A stretch of DNA of 64,000 bases. Source: an uncultured Bacteroides sp. (GTDB lineage: Bacteria > Bacteroidota > Bacteroidia > Bacteroidales > Bacteroidaceae). This document shows, one piece after another, positions 61,814-64,000 of the stretch. The stretch spans positions 124,001-188,000 of the forward strand of contig CASENS010000052.1 of the NCBI GenBank assembly GCA_949289345.1, written 5' to 3'. How positions within the stretch are numbered: the first letter of the stretch is position 1; each line of letters starts with the position of its first letter. Both the position numbers and the translations under genes were made by a program. The notes below the pieces were generated by a model. That model was not told the origin of the DNA and did no database searches. It worked only from the letters and a program-made list of their open reading frames with translations.

Positions 61814-63139
61814 TTATTCCAAATATTTCGTGATTTTTCCGCTGATTTGTAGTAGGGAGATTTCGCACAGCTTGGTGTCGTATTCGGCACTGAGAATGCG
61901 TTCTTCAGCATCCAGCAGACTTTTCTGTGCTTCACGCATCTCGATGCCGGAGAGGTCCCCCAACATGTAGCGTTCCATGGCAATCTCGTGGTTGTCACGG
62001 GCAGCGATGAGGTTCTGGCGTTCCAGGTTCAGCATCTCCAAGTTGTTACGGTAGGCCTGCCACAGGTTGCTGAGGTCTGCTCGCAAGCTCAGTTCCAGTT
62101 CGTCGCGTTGCAGACGGGCATTCTTCACAGCTATGCTGGCGTTGCGGCGTTCCCGCTTGCGGTTGCCGTCGAAGAGGGTGAAGCCTACGGTGATACCTCC
62201 GTTGAAGCCGAAGTTGTTGCGGTGGGTGTAGTTACTGATGTCATACTTATTATAGGTATAGCCATAGCCTGCGTTCAATCGGACATAAGGATAGTCGCGC
62301 GAGGTGGCTTTCTTGTAGTCCATCTGTGCCAGTATGGTGTTTTGGTCAGCTTTCAGCAAGGAAGAGTTTACGGTGAGTGTGGCTTCCCACAATTCATCGA
62401 AGTCCAGCGTGGTGTTCACGTCGATGAGGCTGTCCGGGATGATGATGGGTTGATCCACGTTCTCATTGCCCATCAGCTCGTTCAGATTGATGCGCGAGGT
62501 GTGTAACAGTTCTTGTTGTTTCATGTATTGAGCGCTGTCTGCATTGAAGTCCACCTTGGCTTGTTGGTAATCCAATCGTGAGAAGTCACCGATGTGGTAG
62601 CGGGCTTCTACGATGCGGAGACGTTCGCGCGAGAGTTGCACGGCATACAGGAAATTCTTCATGCGTATCTTTTGCTGGATGAAGTTGTAATATTCGGCGG
62701 CTAATGAGGCAATGAAGTCTTCCATGGCGATGCGGGTGTTGGTTTCACCCTGTTCGCGGAGGAGTTTGAGTTGCTGGTAGGTAGTGGAGATGTTGAACCC
62801 GTCAAAGATGGTCCAGTTCAAGTCAATACCTAGGTCAACGGTTTGGTCGAATACGCCATTCTCCTTTTCCGTCAGTCCGGTGCTTCTCACTTTGCTGCTG
62901 GTGTTGTCCATAGTGGCCTGATACCCTCCCGTCAGGTCGATGGTAGGCAGATAACCGGCGTTGGCTAAAGTGGCGTTGTTCCTGCTGATTTGTTCCTCGT
63001 TGTGGGTGATGCGCAGGGAATAGTTGTTGAGCAGTCCCGTTTCGAGGCACGATTTTAGGGTATAGGTGGCTGCCGGCTGCGCTTGCATGACAGCCAAGAC
63101 ACTCAGTATCGTTATAAAGAATAATAAGATGCGTTTCAT
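61814..63139 (-). CDS. TolC-family outer-membrane efflux protein
   Basis: A 441-residue outer-membrane channel with two TolC-type repeats: a signal peptide ending AVMQAQ, helical hairpins (SLRITHNEEQISRNNATLANAGYLP, EAQKSLLDAEERILSAEYDTKLC) and strand pairs such as LNAGYGYTYNKYDISNYTH. It is the exit duct of a tripartite pump. Its first codons overlap the RND gene's stop by 4 bp, so they form an operon. Confidence 0.93.
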   Translation of the reverse strand: MKRILLFFITILSVLAVMQAQPAATYTLKSCLETGLLNNYSLRITHNEEQISRNNATLANAGYLPTIDLTGGYQATMDNTSSKVRSTGLTEKENGVFDQTVDLGIDLNWTIFDGFNISTTYQQLKLLREQGETNTRIAMEDFIASLAAEYYNFIQQKIRMKNFLYAVQLSRERLRIVEARYHIGDFSRLDYQQAKVDFNADSAQYMKQQELLHTSRINLNELMGNENVDQPIIIPDSLIDVNTTLDFDELWEATLTVNSSLLKADQNTILAQMDYKKATSRDYPYVRLNAGYGYTYNKYDISNYTHRNNFGFNGGITVGFTLFDGNRKRERRNASIAVKNARLQRDELELSLRADLSNLWQAYRNNLEMLNLERQNLIAARDNHEIAMERYMLGDLSGIEMREAQKSLLDAEERILSAEYDTKLCEISLLQISGKITKYLE

Positions 63140-64000
63140 ATCTTTCTTACTTTGCTTCGGTTGGTAGATATATAACTATAGATAGCGGGTACGATGTACA
63201 TTGTGAGCAGCGTGGACACAATCATACCGCCCACTACCGCTGTACCCATGGCGATACGTTGGTTTGCTCCTTCTCCACTGGCAAATGCCAATGGGATGAG
63301 GCCGAGGACAGTAGCCGCGCTGGTCATGAGGATAGGACGCAGGCGTTGTAGGGCTGCATCTTGGATGGCCTGCATCTTGTCCTCCCCATGCTCCTGTTTC
63401 AAGTTGGCGAACTCTACAATAAGAATACCGTTCTTCGCCACCAAACCGATGAGCATGATGATACCGATCTGGCTGAAGATGTTCATTGTGATGTCCCCGA
63501 AATACATGAACACCAATGCTCCCGCGATGGCTAATGGTACAGTGAACATGATGACCAACGGATCTTTGAAACTCTCGAATTGAGCTGCCAGTATCAGATA
63601 AATCAAGAAGATTGCCAGGATGAATGCGAACATCAGGCTGGATGCGCTCTCGCTATAATCCTTGGAGTCACCTGAAAGGGCGGTACGGAACGTGTCGTCC
63701 AATACTTCGTCAGCAATCTTGTCCATTTCTTCCAATCCTTGTCCAATGGTCTTTCCTTCGGCCAGACCGGTGGAAACTGTAGCGGAGACAAAGCGATTGT
63801 AGCGGTAAAGTTTGGGCGGTGCCGTACCGTAGATGATTTCAACCAAGTTATCCAGTTGCACCATGTCGCCATTGTCGCTGCGGATGTACAGACCTACTAA
63901 GTCAGAAGGCTTGTTACGTTGTTGGCGGTTGATTTCACCCAATATTTCGTATTGTTTCCCGTTCATGTAGAAATAGCCCATGCGTTGGCCACTCAAACCG
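63136..64000 (-). CDS. RND efflux pump inner-membrane transporter, C-terminal part (cut by window edge)
   Basis: The last about 285 residues of an AcrB/MexB-class proton-driven efflux transporter. Visible are the end of the periplasmic domain (YRYNRFVSATVSTGLAEGKTIGQGLEEM) and four or five transmembrane helices including AIFLIYLILAAQFESFKDPLVIMF, the GLVAKNGILIVEFAN signature and GEGANQRIAMGTAVVGGMIVSTLL. The true start lies to the right of the window. It is upstream of the TolC gene with a 4-bp overlap. Confidence 0.95.
   Translation of the reverse strand, partial: GLSGQRMGYFYMNGKQYEILGEINRQQRNKPSDLVGLYIRSDNGDMVQLDNLVEIIYGTAPPKLYRYNRFVSATVSTGLAEGKTIGQGLEEMDKIADEVLDDTFRTALSGDSKDYSESASSLMFAFILAIFLIYLILAAQFESFKDPLVIMFTVPLAIAGALVFMYFGDITMNIFSQIGIIMLIGLVAKNGILIVEFANLKQEHGEDKMQAIQDAALQRLRPILMTSAATVLGLIPLAFASGEGANQRIAMGTAVVGGMIVSTLLTMYIVPAIYSYISTNRSKVRKI

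Noticed and set aside
61744..61998. 85-codon N-terminal extension of the pectate lyase
   Set aside because: It precedes a clean signal peptide and overlaps the 3' end of the TolC-family gene region in another frame.
1..64000. CRISPR arrays, rRNA genes, intact insertion sequences and prophage
   Set aside because: I looked for regularly spaced repeats, rRNA signatures, transposases and integrases and saw none.

Overview
The window looks like a chromosome segment from a Bacteroidales gut-type bacterium (Bacteroides, Phocaeicola or a close relative). The evidence is consistent across the segment. Promoters of the Bacteroidetes primary-sigma type (TTTG, 19-20 bp, TAnnTTTG) stand in front of both tRNAs and several genes. 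There is a full-length hybrid two-component system of the Bacteroides kind. The gene order uppS-bamA-skp-skp-murI and the glycine-lipid acyltransferase pair are also typical. Several lipoprotein and barrel families (DUF6242, DUF3316, DUF4861, PF14905 barrels) are typical of the phylum. No species can be named from this sequence alone.

Region 1 (1-11.5 kb): the 3' part of nadB, a decayed DUF4369-like lipoprotein start, a cluster of inverted repeats, an ADP-ribosylglycohydrolase, then a polysaccharide-utilisation locus that is visibly decaying. It has a 1424-residue hybrid sensor, a polysaccharide deacetylase cut by an in-frame stop, an intact GH2 enzyme, and a chimeric pseudogene joining GH88 and DUF2264 pieces with a perfect 45-bp tandem duplication. 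No SusC/SusD pair is present.

Region 2 (11.4-25.2 kb, minus strand): parC with a DUF3316 barrel protein and an S41 protease lipoprotein; the glycine-lipid acyltransferases; murI, two Skp/OmpH chaperones, bamA and uppS with a DUF6242 lipoprotein, forming an envelope-biogenesis block.

Region 3 (25.4-35.4 kb): an acyl-CoA synthetase with its XRE-cupin regulator, a MntA-HepT-like module and proC on the minus strand; then purD, two membrane proteins and a zinc-type ABC binding protein and ATPase (no permease) on the plus strand, meeting a convergent SGNH hydrolase. A 3 x 22 bp tandem hairpin array lies before purD.

Region 4 (35.7-49.5 kb): tRNA-Gln, exonuclease III, a uronate-catabolism group (kduI, kduD, DUF4861 lipoprotein), an 8-cysteine ferredoxin, lpdA-dacB, tRNA-Leu, a TonB-type barrel receptor, an MgtC/DUF4010 membrane protein, and a 44-residue membrane protein coupled to a CYTH phosphatase. 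Region 5 (49.5-64 kb): rimP-nusA-infB, a RelE/ParE-type toxin-antitoxin pair, cvpA, then sufB, an inverted acyltransferase, sufC-sufD, a PL10 pectate lyase, and a TolC/RND efflux operon running off the right end.

The most unusual non-coding signal is a roughly 100-bp dispersed repeat found three times (16.2, 35.9 and 48.2 kb) in intergenic DNA. It has an internal near-palindrome, and in one copy imperfect terminal inverted repeats, which suggests a small MITE-like or structured-RNA element. Pectin and uronate metabolism recurs in separate places (the decaying locus, kduI/kduD/DUF4861, PL10), which suggests a pectin- or glycan-degrading lifestyle. I see no CRISPR array, rRNA operon, prophage or intact insertion sequence.
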